Shown piece by piece: positions 7,288-9,055 of a stretch of 9,055 nt of DNA. A program made the translations under genes and the position numbers. The stretch covers positions 1 to 9,055 of the forward strand of contig CAVVAB010000007.1 of NCBI GenBank assembly GCA_963746155.1, in the 5' to 3' direction. The first letter of the stretch is position 1; every line of letters begins with the position of its first letter. The notes below the pieces were generated by a model, which worked only from the letters and a program-made list of their open reading frames with translations, was not told the origin of the DNA and did not search any database. The stretch comes from AC-32 sp963746155 (GTDB lineage: Bacteria; Actinomycetota; Thermoleophilia; Gaiellales; Gaiellaceae).

Positions 7288-8695
7288 GCCGTCGGCAAGG
7301 CCGTCGGCGTCGCGGGCCGGGGCTCGAGGAACGGCCCGAGTGACTCGAAACTCGCCTGGAAGAAGCGCAGGTGCGCGGGCTCGTAGACCATCGTCAGGCC
7401 GGGCACGAGTCCCGTCGCTCGATGGACGTCCGTGACGACGTCGGCGACGTACGCGAGGTGCTCCTGCGTGTAGACCCGCCGCGGGATCGTCAGGCGCACG
7501 AGCTCCAGCCCGTCGTACGGCTCGTCGCCGTGCTGGCCCGAGACGATGCCGCGCTCCATCGAGCGGACGCCGCCGGCCAGGTAGAAAGCAGCCGCGAGCG
7601 CCTGGGCCGGGAAGTCGTGCTGAGGCACGTGCGGCAGGAACCGGCTCGCGTCGACGAAGACGGCGTGCGCGCCGATCGGGACGACGATCGGAACCTCGGC
7701 GCTCGAGCAGGAGGCCGCCGAGATACGCGCTCTGTGCGACGTAGTGGCGGACGACCGCCTCGTCGGTGGACTCGCGGATTCCCTGCGCGAGGGCCTCCAT
7801 GTCGTGGCCGGCGATGCCGCCGTAGTGTGGGAAGCCCTCGTAGACGACGACCAGCTCGCGTGCCCGCTGGGCCAGGTCGTCGTCATTCAGCGCAAGGACG
7901 CCCGCCGATCGGGACGAAATGGTCCTTCTTCGACGAGAAGATCGCCCCGTCGGAAAGCTCGGCGATCTGGCGGATGATGTCTGCCAGCGTCCAGTCGCGT
8001 AGCCGGGCTCGCGATCCTTGATGAAGAGCGCGTTCTCCGAGATCCGCGTGGCGTCGAGGATGAGCGGCACGCCGTACGCGCGGGTCAGCTCGCGCACGCC
8101 GGCCAGGTTGTCTAGCGCGAAAGGCTGTCCGCCGGCCATGTTCAGGCATGCCTCCTGGCGGACGAACGCGACCCGCACCGGGCCGCGGCTGCGCAAGACC
8201 CGCTCGAGCGCCTCAGGTCGATGTTGCCCTTGAAGGGATATGACGATGCGGGGGCGCTCGCCTCCGGAATCGAGACGTCCTGCCAGATGCCGCCGGCCAG
8301 CTCGACGTGCTCTCGCGAGGTCGTGAAGTAGAGGTTCGAAGGCACGAGCAGGCCCGGCCGGACGAGGATCTTGGCAGCAGGTGCTCGGCTCCGCGGCCTT
8401 GGTGCGTCGGGATCACGTGCCGGTAGCCGTAGGCCTCCTGCACGGCACGCTCGAGCCGGAAGAAGCTGCGCGAGCCGGCATACGCCTCGTCGCCGAGCTC
8501 CATCGCGGCGCGTTGCTCCTGGGAGAGGGCGGACGTGCCACTGTCGGTGAGCAGGTCGACGAAGACATCCTCGGAGCGGAGCAGGAAGGTGTTGAAGCCG
8601 GCCGCTTCGAGCGCCTCCGGCGCTGCGTGCGCGGGCGGCAGCGAGATCGGTTCGACCACCTTGATCTTCCACGGCGGCGGCGGTGCGTTCCTCAC
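7284..8695 (-). CDS. tpl: Tyrosine phenol-lyase (beta-eliminating lyase), about five frameshifts
   Basis: A PLP enzyme of the tryptophanase/tyrosine phenol-lyase family that would cleave tyrosine to phenol, pyruvate and ammonia. Segments over several frames assemble to about 470 residues (Citrobacter TPL 456). They include FNTFLLRSEDVFVDLLTDSG, DEAYAGSRSFFRLERAVQE, PTHQGRGAEHLL, the PLP lysine in SSKKDHFVPIGG, ELVVVYEGFPHYGGIAGHDM and LVRLTIPRRVY. Three TPL-over-tryptophanase positions agree: Thr in NLYFTTSR (T124), Arg in SMERGIVS (R381) and Phe in LRFF (F448). Breaks in plus coordinates: C missing near 8374, C missing near 8214, G missing near 7999, extra C at 7901-7903, extra G at 7701. 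The start is GTG 8695, overlapping the upstream stop as GTGA. The family is certain; the substrate is strongly indicated by residues but untested. Confidence 0.88.
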
Positions 8696-8916
8696 GAGGC
8701 GTCGCGCTCCTGCGACGTCAGACGCACCCCGGCGCGCAGAAGCTGCTCGGCGATCCGGAGATGATCCTGCTCGATCACGCGCGCGATGCTGTGGGCGATC
8801 GCGTGAATCGTGGGGACGTCGCCCTCGGCGCGCATCGCCCGCACCAGCTCCTCCTCCAGCTCGTGGCGGAGCTCCGCCTCGCTCAACCCGATCACAATTC
8901 GAGACGCTGTCGACAC
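8692..8916 (-). CDS. Small helical protein coupled to tpl, unknown function
   Basis: A 74-residue protein that I do not recognise. It looks almost entirely alpha-helical: a charged helix at about 12-30 (SEAELRHELEEELVRAMRAE), a break around Gly32-Pro35, then a long helix at about 36-61 (HAIAHSIARVIEQDHLRIAE). It has no cysteines, membrane segment or clear DNA-binding motif. GTG at 8916 is supported by AGGAGG four bases upstream on the minus strand. Its TGA overlaps the tpl GTG (GTGA), so the two are translated together and are probably one operon. It could be a partner or regulator of the lyase, but the sequence does not say. The strong ribosome site and the coupling make it likely to be a real gene. 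Confidence 0.75.
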   Translation of the reverse strand: MSTASRIVIGLSEAELRHELEEELVRAMRAEGDVPTIHAIAHSIARVIEQDHLRIAEQLLRAGVRLTSQERDAS

Positions 8917-8927
8917 GATGCCTCCTC
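8917..8927 (-). promoter_or_regulatory. Ribosome binding site of the 74-residue gene
   Basis: On the minus strand GAGAGGAGG ends four bases before the GTG at 8916. It is the strongest Shine-Dalgarno match on this strand and fixes the start of the tpl operon's first gene. Confidence 0.65.
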
Positions 8928-8950
8928 TCGTCGACCCAAATCGTCGACCC
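8928..8950. repeat. Tandem direct repeat upstream of the tpl operon (possible operator)
   Basis: TCGTCGACCC occurs at 8928-8937 and again at 8941-8950, separated by AAA (period 13). Each copy holds the palindrome GTCGAC. The pair sits directly upstream of the ribosome site of the 74-residue gene, where a repressor could block transcription or initiation. A weak promoter-like pair on the minus strand (TTGCAA, 17 bases, AATTCT, within about 8999-9027) lies further upstream. The repeat is exact; the regulatory role is inferred. Confidence 0.4.
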
Positions 8951-9055
8951 CGCGGCGTGCGCCGGCATCAGCAACTCCGCCGATCCTGTCAGCGGAGAAT
9001 TCCGACCGCCGGAAACACTTGCAAGCGAGGTTGTCGGCGAGGGGTGAAGCCGCGG

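Noticed and set aside
7287..7308. Direct repeat GGCCGTCGGC (two copies)
   Set aside because: It is explained by a short Pro-Thr-Ala repeat in the lyase C-terminal tail (TALPTA); no separate role is indicated.
794..8375. Programmed ribosomal frameshifting as the explanation of the breaks
   Set aside because: The breaks fall in many unrelated contexts, both +1 and -1, with no slippery heptamer plus downstream structure pattern, and programmed shifts are not known for these families.
7284..8695. Tryptophanase (tnaA) for the lyase gene
   Set aside because: The three substrate-determining positions match tyrosine phenol-lyase (Thr, Arg, Phe), not tryptophanase (Asp, Ile/Val, His).
8975..9014. 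Short inverted repeats (CTCCGC/GCGGAG and TTCCG/CGGAA) upstream of the tpl operon
   Set aside because: Arms of five or six bases in GC-rich DNA are expected by chance, and no T-tract or other context supports a terminator or an operator.

Overview
This is a very GC-rich window with dense genes, short gaps, many GTG starts and overlapping stop/start codons. The gene content (a DUF1918 protein, a site-2 protease carrying CBS domains, CBS and CBS-BON proteins, and Firmicutes-like AsnA) suggests a deep-branching actinobacterium, possibly of the Thermoleophilia type (Gaiellales/Solirubrobacterales). The lineage is inferred from protein flavour, not from a marker gene.

Layout. (1) 30-1165, minus: asnA, ammonia-dependent asparagine synthetase. 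(2) 1166-1323: divergent intergenic region with a strong inverted repeat. (3) 1324-2767, plus: a 97-residue cysteine-containing protein of unknown function, then an intramembrane M50 (site-2 type) metalloprotease with a C-terminal CBS pair. (4) 2703-3506, minus: an unrecognised six-helix membrane protein whose 3' end overlaps the protease gene. (5) 3625-7287, plus: a tightly packed run of tdh (threonine 3-dehydrogenase), kbl (glycine C-acetyltransferase), a DUF1918 protein, a double-CBS protein and a CBS-CBS-BON protein. (6) 7284-8916, minus: a 74-residue helical protein of unknown function, translationally coupled to a tyrosine phenol-lyase gene (tpl). (7) 8917-9055: upstream region of that pair, with a tandem direct repeat.

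Function. Tdh and Kbl together turn threonine plus CoA into glycine and acetyl-CoA. Tyrosine phenol-lyase would split tyrosine into phenol, pyruvate and ammonia, and AsnA can fix ammonia onto aspartate. The metabolic genes therefore lean towards amino-acid breakdown and nitrogen handling. Three separate proteins with CBS pairs (six CBS motifs in all) sit among them, which suggests, but does not prove, adenylate-responsive control.

The main oddity is reading-frame damage. asnA, tdh, kbl and tpl carry about twelve single-base insertions or deletions, mostly in short G/C runs, while protein similarity stays excellent on both sides of every break. The other genes are intact. Uncorrected sequencing or assembly errors are the simplest reading. 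I saw no phage, insertion sequence, CRISPR array, tRNA or rRNA, and no clearly new defence or mobile system. No gene-free stretch exceeds 300 bases.
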